A stretch of DNA of 64,000 nucleotides, taken from contig SHUM01000013.1 of assembly GCA_009691245.1 (NCBI GenBank), forward strand, positions 1 to 64,000, given 5' to 3'. The position numbers were made by a program, and so were the translations under genes. A model generated the notes under the pieces. The model was not told where the DNA came from. It was given only the letters and a program-made list of their open reading frames with translations, and made no database searches. Of the stretch, positions 45,181-52,672 are shown one piece after another. Every line of letters starts with the position of its first letter. Within the stretch, counting starts at the first letter, position 1. The stretch comes from Acidobacteriota bacterium (GTDB lineage Bacteria > Acidobacteriota > Terriglobia > 2-12-FULL-54-10).

Positions 45181-45590
45181 TGACCTATCTGCTGGATACC
45201 AATGCCTGCATCGCGCTCATGAATGGCAAGCCTGCCTCCGTGAGCTCTCGATTCCAGAAGGCCGCCGAAGCCGGCTCGCAGTTCTTCGTGCCGAGCGTGG
45301 TGGCCTTTGAGCTGTGGTATGGGGTTGCCAAAAGCAGGCGGCCCGCTTTCAATACTTCGCGCGTGGAAACTTTCTTCCGGGGGCCGGTGCAGTTGCTGAC
45401 GTTTGATGAACAAGACGCCAGGACAACGGGAAGCGTCCGCGCGGCGATGGAAGCGATTGGTCGTCCCCTCGGGGCGTATGATCTGCTGATCGCAGGGCAA
45501 GCCCTCCGCCACAAAATGACGCTGATTACCGCGAATGTCAAAGAATTCAGCCGCGTGAAGGGGCTGCTGCGGGAAGATTGGGCCGCGTGA
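45180..45590 (+). CDS. vapC: PIN-domain toxin VapC
   Basis: A 136-residue PIN ribonuclease, start GTG at 45180. Acidic metal ligands are in TYLLDTNACIALMNG, in VVAFELWYGVA, and in LGAYDLLIAGQAL, followed by TLITANVKEFSRVKGL. VapC toxins usually cleave initiator tRNA or rRNA and are held inactive by VapB. An in-frame extension to 45090 overlaps vapB and is not credible. Confidence 0.92.
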   Translation: MTYLLDTNACIALMNGKPASVSSRFQKAAEAGSQFFVPSVVAFELWYGVAKSRRPAFNTSRVETFFRGPVQLLTFDEQDARTTGSVRAAMEAIGRPLGAYDLLIAGQALRHKMTLITANVKEFSRVKGLLREDWAA

Positions 45591-45640
45591 CAGCGCCGCG
45601 CACACGGCGCAATCACGAAAACATATATTTACATTTTTAG

Positions 45641-45654
45641 TTAATGCATATTAA
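45641..45654. promoter_or_regulatory. Inverted repeat in AT-rich promoter region of the multicopper oxidase
   Basis: TTAAT-GCAT-ATTAA lies directly before TATACT (45655-45660), about 60 nt upstream of the oxidase start. It is a possible operator for the nearby DtxR/MntR-type regulator. Confidence 0.35.
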
Positions 45655-45718
45655 TATACTCTCTGAACTTCGTTTTTCACTAGTTGGAAACTGAGGCTGA
45701 TATCGGAGGGTGGTTCTT

Positions 45719-46819
45719 ATGTCGCGTAAACAGGCTGGGTGGTTTTCCCTATGCGTGTTGGCGCTTACGGCTGGCACGGCGGCGGTGCTGTTGCTGAATC
45801 AGCGCCTTGTCGCGCAAACAGGCGCGCAACCAGGCGCACAGCAGGGGAATCCCGCCGACTCCTCCACCGCTGCGGCGGCTGCCGCTGCGCACGCACGCCA
45901 CCTACCACCGACCAAGGGCAGTCACCGCTATCAATACGCAACTCCCAGCGACGAGCAGCGCTTCGATGCCAGTCAGGTGTACGACCCGCACATTCCACCG
46001 CCCACCGTCGCGCCCAACGGCATTCGGGAATTCACGCTGGTGATTGAAGAGGGCGTTCCGCATGAAGTAGCGCCCGGCGTGAGCATTCCGTCCTGGACCA
46101 TCAACGGAACCGTGCCCGGCCCCGTGCTGCGCGCCACCGAGGGCGACCGGCTGCGCATCACTCTGATCAACAAAGGTAGCCTCCCGCATACGCTGCACTT
46201 CCACGGCATTCACGCCGCTACGATGGACGGCGTGTTCGAGTTGGTCCCGCCGGGCGGCAGCTACGTCTACGAATTTGTCGCGGGGCCATACGGCATTCTC
46301 CCTTATCACTGCCACGCCATGCCCGCTTCGCAGCATATCCAGAATGGGTTGTATGGCATGCTCATCGTCGATCCCAAAGTAGGCCGCAAGCCCATGAAGG
46401 AACTGGCCATGGTGATGAGCGCATTCGACATTGACCGCGACGGCGAAGCCGACTTCTACACATGGAATGGGCGGGCCTTCCAGTACGCCGACAACCCAAT
46501 TCCCATTGAGCAGGGTGATCCGGTGCGCATGTACGTCCTGAACATGTTCGAGGAGACTATGGTGCCGCACCTGCACGGAAATTTCTTTCAGGTCTACCCC
46601 TCCGGCACCACGCTGAAGCCAACAGAGTACACCGACGTGAAGTCACTGAACATCGCCGAGCGGGCGATTCTGGAATTCCAATATGACTTCCCCGGCGCGT
46701 ACATGTTCCAGTGCCACATCAGCGAACATATGGAGCAGGGCCTAATGGGCTGGTTGCAGGTTGCTCCGCGCACGGCGCTCACGCAGACGCGCAGCGCACC
46801 TGCAACGCGGATGCCGTAG
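45719..46819 (+). CDS. Two-domain multicopper oxidase, exported
   Basis: A 366-residue protein with an N-terminal signal or anchor (WFSLCVLALTAGTAAVLLL). Domain 1 has LPHTLHFHGIHAATMDGV and the copper motif LPYHCHAMPASQHIQNGL; domain 2 has VPHLHGNFFQVY and YMFQCHISEHMEQGLMGWL. Both domains therefore carry His-Cys-His type 1 ligands, like two-domain laccases or copper nitrite reductases. It may oxidise metals or small phenolics in the periplasm. The chosen ATG has GGAGG 9 nt upstream (GTG at 45710 is the alternative). It precedes a ZIP-like transporter and a metal regulator. Confidence 0.85.
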   Translation: MSRKQAGWFSLCVLALTAGTAAVLLLNQRLVAQTGAQPGAQQGNPADSSTAAAAAAAHARHLPPTKGSHRYQYATPSDEQRFDASQVYDPHIPPPTVAPNGIREFTLVIEEGVPHEVAPGVSIPSWTINGTVPGPVLRATEGDRLRITLINKGSLPHTLHFHGIHAATMDGVFELVPPGGSYVYEFVAGPYGILPYHCHAMPASQHIQNGLYGMLIVDPKVGRKPMKELAMVMSAFDIDRDGEADFYTWNGRAFQYADNPIPIEQGDPVRMYVLNMFEETMVPHLHGNFFQVYPSGTTLKPTEYTDVKSLNIAERAILEFQYDFPGAYMFQCHISEHMEQGLMGWLQVAPRTALTQTRSAPATRMP

Positions 46820-46859
46820 TACGGTGTCGCGGAACTGTTTTATGTTGTCATCTATTAGG

Positions 46860-46950
46860 TTGTCATCCTGAGCGCAGCGAAGGATATGCTTTCTCCGGCG
46901 GTTTGGAGGAAATGCGAAAAGCATATCCTTCGCTGCGCTCAGGATGACAA
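46860..46950. repeat. Dispersed palindrome, family B (copy B2, perfect)
   Basis: Two perfect 30-nt arms (TTGTCATCCTGAGCGCAGCG and onward) around a 31-nt loop, between the oxidase and transporter genes. Confidence 0.95.
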
Positions 46951-46976
46951 TTTCCGAGAGCAATTTTCGAGAGTCT

Positions 46977-48227
46977 ATGACTACACCGACAGAGAATAAC
47001 TCGAAAAGCTTTTCGCGCCCCGCGGTGGTCGCCAGCGCGCTGCTGCCCGTCGCGGCGGTCGTGGGGACTATTCTGCTCTTCCTGTCGCGCGGCACGGGAC
47101 TCAGCCTGCAATCACCCGCGCCGATTGAGAATATTGCTTTCGAGCGCATCATCCTGCATCCGGGCGAGATTGAGGCCCACGTGCTCAACACTGGGCCCGA
47201 GCCACTGACCATCGCGCAGGTTCAAGTGGGTTGGACGAATCGCGCCAGTTGGGAATTTGAAGTTGAACCAAGTCCCACCATCAGCCGCCTCGAACGGGCT
47301 ACGGTGCTCATCCCCTACCATTGGATACCGGGCGAGCCTTACGAGGTGGTGCTGATTACCGCCAACAGTTTGCTGTTTACCCATGACATTGAGATCGCCG
47401 CCGAGACGCCTCGCATGAGCGCGGAGATGTTCGGCAGCTTCGCGTTGCTGGGAATCTACGTCGGCGTGCTGCCCGTGTTTCTGGGCATCGGCTGGCTGCC
47501 ATTTCTGAGAGCGCTGCCGCGCCGCTGGTATTACTTCCTGCTCAGCCTGACCTCCGGCCTGCTCGTCTTCCTCGGCGTGGACGCACTGCAGGAAGCGCTC
47601 GAAAATTCTGCCGATGTCCCCGGTCCATATCAGGGAGTGGGGATCATACTCATCGGAGTCCTGTTGAGCATCGGAATGCTCTACTCCGTCTCCGGCTGGA
47701 TGAAGCGCAAGCAACAGAACTCCGGGGCGGGTCCCACTCCGGAGTCGCCATTGTTTCTGGCTTACTCCATCGCCTTCGGCATCGGCGTGCATAACCTGGG
47801 CGAAGGACTGGCCATCGGCGGCGCGTATGCGCTCGGCGAATTTGCCGCCGGAACCATGCTGGTGCTGGGCTTCACGCTGCACAATCTGACCGAGGGTGTG
47901 GCGGTCGTCGCCCCGCTCATCGCCCCGCAGGCCCCACCGGAAAGCGGCGCGGCGCGGCCGCGCTGGATACATCTGTTGTGGCTGGGAAGCCTGGCGGGCC
48001 TGCCCACCATCATCGGCACGCTGCTCGGCGCCATGGCCTTTAGCGCCACCTGGGCCGTTTTATTTCTGGCGATTGGCGCGGGCGCAGTGTTCCAGGTGGT
48101 AATCGAGATTACTCGTCATCAGATCCGCAAGCAGGGCGCGGGATCAATGTTCACGGCTCATAATCTGGCGGGCTTTGCCGCGGGCCTGGCGATCATGTAT
48201 GTTACGGGACTGTTCGTTACGATTTAG
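46977..48227 (+). CDS. ZIP family metal transporter with extracytoplasmic N-terminal domain
   Basis: The protein has 416 residues. After a first membrane segment (VVASALLPVAAVVGTILLFL), about 110 residues form a beta-rich domain (IILHPGEIEAHVLNTGPEPL, EVEPSPTISRLERATVLIP). Then come about seven membrane segments with the ZIP signatures FGIGVHNLGEGLAIGGAYAL and FTLHNLTEGVAVVAPLIA, whose His/Asn/Glu residues form the binuclear metal site. The extra domain is not part of ordinary bacterial ZIP proteins. Placed between a copper oxidase and a DtxR-type regulator, it probably handles manganese, iron, zinc or copper. Confidence 0.8.
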   Translation: MTTPTENNSKSFSRPAVVASALLPVAAVVGTILLFLSRGTGLSLQSPAPIENIAFERIILHPGEIEAHVLNTGPEPLTIAQVQVGWTNRASWEFEVEPSPTISRLERATVLIPYHWIPGEPYEVVLITANSLLFTHDIEIAAETPRMSAEMFGSFALLGIYVGVLPVFLGIGWLPFLRALPRRWYYFLLSLTSGLLVFLGVDALQEALENSADVPGPYQGVGIILIGVLLSIGMLYSVSGWMKRKQQNSGAGPTPESPLFLAYSIAFGIGVHNLGEGLAIGGAYALGEFAAGTMLVLGFTLHNLTEGVAVVAPLIAPQAPPESGAARPRWIHLLWLGSLAGLPTIIGTLLGAMAFSATWAVLFLAIGAGAVFQVVIEITRHQIRKQGAGSMFTAHNLAGFAAGLAIMYVTGLFVTI

Positions 48228-48254
48228 CAGATAGATGAAATACTCTATCGTCAT

Positions 48255-48355
48255 CGTCGTCATTCCGAGCGCAGCGAGGAACCTGCTTTGCTTTTTGAAC
48301 GGACATCTGCTGGGCGTTGAAAAGCAGGTTCCTCGCTGCGCTCGGAATGACGACG
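48255..48355. repeat. Dispersed palindrome, family B (copy B3)
   Basis: Near-perfect 35-nt arms (CGTCGTCATTCCGAGCGCAG and its complement) between the transporter and regulator genes. It is a variant with CATTCCG instead of CATCCTG. Confidence 0.92.
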
Positions 48356-48437
48356 AATTGTAGATTGACGCCCCCCAAAGATGGACGGACGGCAAATGGT
48401 GCGGAGATGACCGCGCTATACTTGGTTGAACTTACTT

Positions 48438-49106
48438 ATGCCCACGATTGCATCGGAAAATTTGCTGAAGGCCATACTCGAGCTGAGCGAGAACGGCGAA
48501 GCGGTGATCGCCGCACGGCTGGCGCAGTTCCTGCGCATCTCGCCCGCCGCGGTCAGCATGGCGCTGAAGCGTCTGCTGCACAGGAAGGACATCCGCTTCA
48601 CTCCCCGCAAGACCATCCTGCTAACCACCAAAGGCTTTGAGCAGGCCTGCGCGCTGGTGCGCAAGCATCGTCTGGTGGAGCGGCTCCTGGTGGACGTGCT
48701 GCATATGCCGTGGGAAAAAGTTCACGACGAGGCCGAGAAACTGGAGCACGCCATCTCGCCCGAACTGGAGGCTCGTCTGCTGGAATTGTTTGGCGCCGCC
48801 GGGACCTGTCCGCACGGCAGCCCATTTACGCCGCAGATGCCGCTGGGACAGCATCGCGATGAGGTCGCGCTCGCCGACGCACCGGTCAACCAGCCACTCC
48901 GCGTGGTGCGTATCGCCGAGCTGCATGAGCACGAGGAGAATTTCCTCGAATCGCTGGCGGCTCTGCATTTGAAGCCGGGAACCACGGTTCATGTCGCGCG
49001 AAAAACTTTTGATGGGATTCTGGAAATCAAGACCGGCGGCAAGAACGTTTCAGTGTCCCAACTGACCGGCTCGCGCATTTGGGTGCGCCATTCCGCAGTC
49101 GTTTGA
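48438..49106 (+). CDS. DtxR/MntR-family metal-dependent regulator with FeoA-like domain
   Basis: A 222-residue protein with a winged helix-turn-helix in the first 65 residues (AARLAQFLRISPAAVSMALK), a metal-binding/dimerisation helix region (HRLVERLLVDVLHMPWEKVH, with ISPELEARLLELFG), and a C-terminal SH3/FeoA-like domain (LAALHLKPGTTVHVARK). GTCPHGSPF near residue 125 is family-typical. It likely controls the adjacent ZIP-like transporter and multicopper oxidase in response to Mn or Fe. TATACT lies 15 nt before the ATG; a TTG at 48426 is an alternative start. Confidence 0.88.
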   Translation: MPTIASENLLKAILELSENGEAVIAARLAQFLRISPAAVSMALKRLLHRKDIRFTPRKTILLTTKGFEQACALVRKHRLVERLLVDVLHMPWEKVHDEAEKLEHAISPELEARLLELFGAAGTCPHGSPFTPQMPLGQHRDEVALADAPVNQPLRVVRIAELHEHEENFLESLAALHLKPGTTVHVARKTFDGILEIKTGGKNVSVSQLTGSRIWVRHSAVV

Positions 49107-49280
49107 CAGTGCCGCGTGCCAGTGTTGCGTGACAGTGCCGCGCGCGTCAGCAAGCGGACACGCCCGCACCGGCACACGGTTTAATGTCACGCCACGGCAT
49201 GAATGGGAGCGGGATTTGCGCGAGTCGGGCATCGTAACACCGCCGAGCGTGTCCGCTTGCTCACGCGCGCGGCACTGTGA
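49104..49280. repeat. Long degenerate palindrome, family A related (copy A9)
   Basis: GACAGTGCCGCGCGCGTCAG in the left arm pairs with GCTCACGCGCGCGGCACTGT on the right, around a loop of about 80 nt. The first arm copy (GACAGTGCCGCG) overlaps the TGA stop of the regulator gene and is partly duplicated at 49131. Confidence 0.75.
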
Positions 49281-49286
49281 CGGCGC

Positions 49287-49865
49287 TTAACCGTTGCGGA
49301 GTTCGTTGAGGACCAGGCGGGAGATTTCCTTGATGGTCTCGAAGACGCCCTCGCCCTTGTAGGCCACCGCTTCAATGACTGACTCATCCTTGCGGCACAG
49401 TTCCTTCTTGAGGACATTCACGGGCAGCGCATTGGGCAGGTCGCGCTTATTGAGTTGCAGGACGTAGGGCAACTTCATCAGATCGTAGCCGTGCTCTTGA
49501 GGATTCTCGACCAGGTTGTCAATGCTTTCAAGATTCGCTTCGAGGCGCTCCTCCTGCGAGTCGGCGACAAACACCACGCCATCCACGCCGCGCAGGATCA
49601 GCTTGCGACTGGCATCGTAGAACACCTGTCCGGGAACGGTATAGAGGTGGAAGCGCGTCTTAAAGCCGCGTACCGTGCCCAGGTCGAGCGGCAGGAAATC
49701 GAAGAAGAGCGTGCGGTCGGTTTCCGTGGCCAGCGAAATCATCTTGCCCTTGTTGGGAGCCATCTCGAACACCTTCTCGAGATTGGTGGTCTTGCCTCCC
49801 AGGCCGGCGCCGTAATAGACCAGCTTGCAGTTGATTTCCTTGGCGGCAAAGTTGATAAAACTCAA
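49287..49865 (-). CDS. mglA: MglA-like small GTPase
   Basis: A 192-residue Ras-like GTPase of the MglA family (motility and polarity switch in myxobacteria). P-loop [19 protein letters not shown], switch/G3 region [18 protein letters not shown], and G4 QLNKRDL are present. The aligned start is a TTG at 49865 ([18 protein letters not shown]); no ATG is available in frame without a stop between. The usual partner MglB (roadblock domain) is not adjacent. Its job here could be cell polarity or type IV pilus control. Confidence 0.9.
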   Translation of the reverse strand: MSFINFAAKEINCKLVYYGAGLGGKTTNLEKVFEMAPNKGKMISLATETDRTLFFDFLPLDLGTVRGFKTRFHLYTVPGQVFYDASRKLILRGVDGVVFVADSQEERLEANLESIDNLVENPQEHGYDLMKLPYVLQLNKRDLPNALPVNVLKKELCRKDESVIEAVAYKGEGVFETIKEISRLVLNELRNG

Positions 49866-50063
49866 TCGAAATCCATAAGTCCCTGAAAAGGATAGATACC
49901 GCTACGCAACACTAATGAATGCCAGATTACACCATCCTGTGCGCTTATATCACGGAGATTTTGCCCGGAACAAGTCACCAAACCGGTTCAAGCTCCAGCG
50001 AATCAAGCCTTCATGATTCCATACAGGCGACTCCCAACCGGCGCTTGCGGACGCTCACTTGCG

Positions 50064-50103
50064 CCTGCGAATGCTTACCTCTTCCTGCGAATGGTTACCT
50101 CAT
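50064..50103. repeat. 20-nt tandem duplication at the end of the RNase HI gene
   Basis: CCTGCGAATGCTTACCTCTT is followed directly by CCTGCGAATGGTTACCTCAT. The duplication shifts frame and creates the present stop codon of the RNase gene. Confidence 0.8.
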
Positions 50104-50722
50104 AGTCCTGGCCTTCTTCTAACGCCGGCAAGGGAGCCACCGGCCGGAGGCGCCCTTTTTCAGCAACTGCCAAAAAATTGATCACCGGCTCCGGGGCGTT
50201 GGCAATAGGTGGGGCGATGGGACGCAGTGGTGCTGCCGGAGTCGTGGTAATCTGCCCAAACCCGCCGGAGCGCGCGCGGTCCATCGCCAGATTGGCCAGC
50301 CGGTCGGCATCGGCGTTGCGTTCCCTCGGCACGTGGTGGATGGAAAACCGTGGAAATCCAGAGGCCAGCCGCTTCACTTGATCGAAGATCGGCTTCAGGT
50401 CTGGACTCTTGACCTTGTAAACACCCTGCATTTGCCGGACAACCAGCTCGGAGTCGCAGTAAACTTTCACGCCGCGCGCTTGGTGCGCCTTGGCATATTC
50501 GAGCGCGGCAAGCAGTCCGCGATACTCGGCGACATTGTTGGTCGCGATGCCGATGAATTCAGATAACTCGGCGATGGTCCATCCCGCGGTGTCCCGAACC
50601 ATCGCTCCATATCCAGCCGGCCCAGGATTCCCGCGCGATCCGCCGTCCACATGAAACACCAGTTCCGCAGGCCCGCCGTGGCCCGGATTGGCTGGGTCAA
50701 AACCTAGCGAAGCCTGACTCAT
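50075..50722 (-). CDS. Ribonuclease HI family protein
   Basis: A 215-residue protein whose first 140 residues form an RNase H fold with the four acidic catalytic positions: FHVDGGSRGNPGPAGYG, VAEYRGLLAALEYA, VYCDSELVVRQM and ERNADADRLANLA. It degrades RNA in RNA-DNA hybrids. The C-terminal 70 residues are proline-rich and not conserved, ending in a short tail altered by a 20-nt duplication. The ATG overlaps the stop of the zinc-ribbon gene (ATGA), so the two are translated together. Confidence 0.9.
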   Translation of the reverse strand: MSQASLGFDPANPGHGGPAELVFHVDGGSRGNPGPAGYGAMVRDTAGWTIAELSEFIGIATNNVAEYRGLLAALEYAKAHQARGVKVYCDSELVVRQMQGVYKVKSPDLKPIFDQVKRLASGFPRFSIHHVPRERNADADRLANLAMDRARSGGFGQITTTPAAPLRPIAPPIANAPEPVINFLAVAEKGRLRPVAPLPALEEGQDYEVTIRRKR

Positions 50723-51531
50723 AATGTCGGATACTCAGAGAGAGCTTGTGCGCGGGCGCGTTGGGCGGCCTCGGGATCTTCTGGCGCGCTCTCTTCCACA
50801 TTTCCAGGCACGGCTTCAGGGGCAAAGTACAACATGCGGTCGCAGCTCTCGCAATGGACGATCAGCTCGCCGGATAGCACCTGGCTGACGGCATGCGGTC
50901 GCATGTGAACATGGCAGGCAGAGCAGCAACTTCCCTTGACGATCGGCACCACGGCCAACCCTTTGCGGACCTTCAACACACGCTCGTAGCGCTCAAATAG
51001 ACCGATCTCGATTCCAGTCTTCAATTCTTCCCGCCGCTGGCGCTGGCCCAGCAACTTTCTTTCGTCCTCCGCCTTGCGCGCGCGCGCCTCGGCAACCTGC
51101 TTGGTGACCTCGACGCGCTCCACGGCCAGACTGCGCTCGGCTTCCTTCAGCTTGGCGTCGAGCGACTCGGAGGCTTCCATCTCCGCCAGAATCTGATCCT
51201 CGGTCTGGCGAATCTGCTGCTCGTGATACTCCACTTCGTGCAGCAGAGCTTTGTACTGTTCGTTGGTTTTCACCTGAAGCGATTGCGACTTGAAGTGCGA
51301 GATTTTCTCGCGGAACGTGGCGATGTCCCCCTCGCGCTTGCGGCGACTCAACTGATTGTCGGCGAGCGCCTTCTTGTCCGCCTCGACGCGCGCGACGTGC
51401 TGCGCCAGCGTGGACTCGATCTGGGCCACCTCGCGCGGCAGACGGTCGATCTCGGCGACCAGATCGCGGATCACCAAGTCCAATTGTTGCAGCTCGACCA
51501 GTCGTTGCAGCGTGGCGTTCATTTGCGGCAT
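50719..51531 (-). CDS. C4-type zinc-ribbon coiled-coil protein (DUF164 family)
   Basis: The product has about 270 residues. Residues 1-180 are a long helical hairpin rich in Glu, Arg and Ala (VEADKKALADNQLSRRKREG, LKEAERSLAVERVEVTKQVA). The C-terminal part holds a zinc ribbon, CCSACHVHMRPHAVSQ with HCESCDRML. This is the conserved CT398/DUF164 layout, thought to bind nucleic acid or RNA-processing partners. Coupling to an RNase HI gene by ATGA overlap is common for the family. The start is uncertain among GTG 51558, ATG 51531 and ATG 51522. Confidence 0.85.
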   Translation of the reverse strand: MPQMNATLQRLVELQQLDLVIRDLVAEIDRLPREVAQIESTLAQHVARVEADKKALADNQLSRRKREGDIATFREKISHFKSQSLQVKTNEQYKALLHEVEYHEQQIRQTEDQILAEMEASESLDAKLKEAERSLAVERVEVTKQVAEARARKAEDERKLLGQRQRREELKTGIEIGLFERYERVLKVRKGLAVVPIVKGSCCSACHVHMRPHAVSQVLSGELIVHCESCDRMLYFAPEAVPGNVEESAPEDPEAAQRARAQALSEYPTL

Positions 51532-51652
51532 TTGAGGCACAAAGGCCCAACCGTTCACAGAAGTTCGGCGCGGAACACCAGGGAATCAGCACACCGGCCG
51601 GGCCTTCATGTTACCACAATCCCGCCGCCGGTAAGTATTCAGCGCGCGTCAT

Positions 51653-51703
51653 GCTGTGGTATTAGGCTGTGGTATTAGCCTGTGGTATTGGCTGTGGTAT
51701 AAG
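51653..51703. repeat. Short tandem repeat, four units of about 13 nt
   Basis: GCTGTGGTATTAG is repeated (51653-51665, 51666-51678), followed by a 12-nt variant CCTGTGGTATTG and GCTGTGGTATAAG. It lies in the space upstream of the zinc-ribbon/RNase HI operon and just past the PIN toxin gene. Confidence 0.85.
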
Positions 51704-51743
51704 GCTGGTAAACGCCTCGCCTGCCTCCGGATTCCCACGTGTT

Positions 51744-52193
51744 TCAGCGGGCCTCGGTTGGTTCGCCGCGCTCAGCTTCCTTAAGAATCTCGATCATTGC
51801 GGCGGGAGTAACAATCCGGGTGGATTTGTGCTGTTTCAGGGATAAGAGTTCCTTGTCGCCGGTGACCAGAAACTCGGCCTGGCCGGCTTCAGCCAGCGCC
51901 AGCAGGTAGATGTCCTTGGGGTCCGGGGCGACGGGCCCGCCCGACTCTGATTCGAGGTTCCGGCAAAAGAAAGAGAAATCCCGAAGGCCCGCCGCGAGCA
52001 ACTCGGCCGCGCTGGCGCGCAGTCTCGTCCGGAAAAACGGTCGGCCAAGCACATTGCGGAGTTCCGCTATGAGCGCGTCGCTGGCAACCAGCATGAACGC
52101 CTTGCGCTCCCAGGCGTCGACCAGCGTAGCCGGTGCGCCCAAGGGCGGAAGCAGGGCGGAGAGCAGGACATTGGTATCCAGGATTAGGCGCAT
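51744..52193 (-). CDS. PIN-domain toxin (TIGR00305-type)
   Basis: A PIN protein of about 149 residues, start ATG 52193. Acidic residues are in RLILDTNVLLSALLPP, in LIAELRNVLGRPFF, in APDPKDIYLLALAEAG, and in FLVTGDKELLSL. This PIN branch is annotated as a putative toxin component. It lies 28 bp downstream of a ribbon-helix-helix-like gene on the same strand and forms a toxin-antitoxin pair distinct from the vapBC at 45 kb. The frame extends upstream into the antitoxin gene but without a plausible start. Confidence 0.82.
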   Translation of the reverse strand: MRLILDTNVLLSALLPPLGAPATLVDAWERKAFMLVASDALIAELRNVLGRPFFRTRLRASAAELLAAGLRDFSFFCRNLESESGGPVAPDPKDIYLLALAEAGQAEFLVTGDKELLSLKQHKSTRIVTPAAMIEILKEAERGEPTEAR

Positions 52194-52221
52194 TGATTTA
52201 ACGCATTGTGGTTGAGGCGCA

Positions 52222-52494
52222 TCAGGATCGCATGGCGCGTTCCCGATACTGTTTCGCGCGAACGTCTTCGACGGACTCGTCAATCATCTTCTGTAGCTCG
52301 TCCGGAGAGACATCGGCGAAAGCATCGCTGGCTTCGCGCACCGTCTGATGAAAGATGCGCCAGCGGACCGCTTCCTCAATGAATTTCGAAATGTCGCCCT
52401 TGCGCATCCCCTGCGCCCCCAAAAAACAGCGCAAGGCATGATCCGCCTGCTTGGACCAAGTGATGGTCAAGCGAGTGGTTTCAGGCTCGGACAT
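52222..52494 (-). CDS. Ribbon-helix-helix-like antitoxin
   Basis: A 90-residue protein from the ATG at 52494, preceded by AAAGG. The core TTRLTITWSKQADHALRCFL followed by KGDISKFIEEAVRWRIFHQ fits a ribbon-helix-helix DNA-binding unit. The C-terminal DVSPDELQKMIDESVEDVRA is a typical acidic toxin-binding tail. An alternative ATG at 52509 would lie within the upstream operator palindrome, so the inner start is preferred. Confidence 0.7.
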   Translation of the reverse strand: MSEPETTRLTITWSKQADHALRCFLGAQGMRKGDISKFIEEAVRWRIFHQTVREASDAFADVSPDELQKMIDESVEDVRAKQYRERAMRS

Positions 52495-52508
52495 GGCGCC
52501 TTTAGTCA

Positions 52509-52530
52509 TATAAGCATATATCCGCTTATA
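52509..52530. promoter_or_regulatory. Palindromic operator of the RHH-PIN module
   Basis: TATAAGC (52509-52515) and GCTTATA (52524-52530) form a perfect 7-bp inverted repeat with an 8-nt spacer directly upstream of the antitoxin start. Confidence 0.55.
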
Positions 52531-52672
52531 AGTGTAACGGGATGCCGTTCGGTAATGTGGCGCTCCCGCTCCTTGGTCAACTCGACCGCACCCTTCAGAT
52601 AGGGGCAAGGAAAAACCGAAAAACCTGGCACGGAGGGGACGTTTTCCATCGTATTTTACTTTATAAAGCTCC

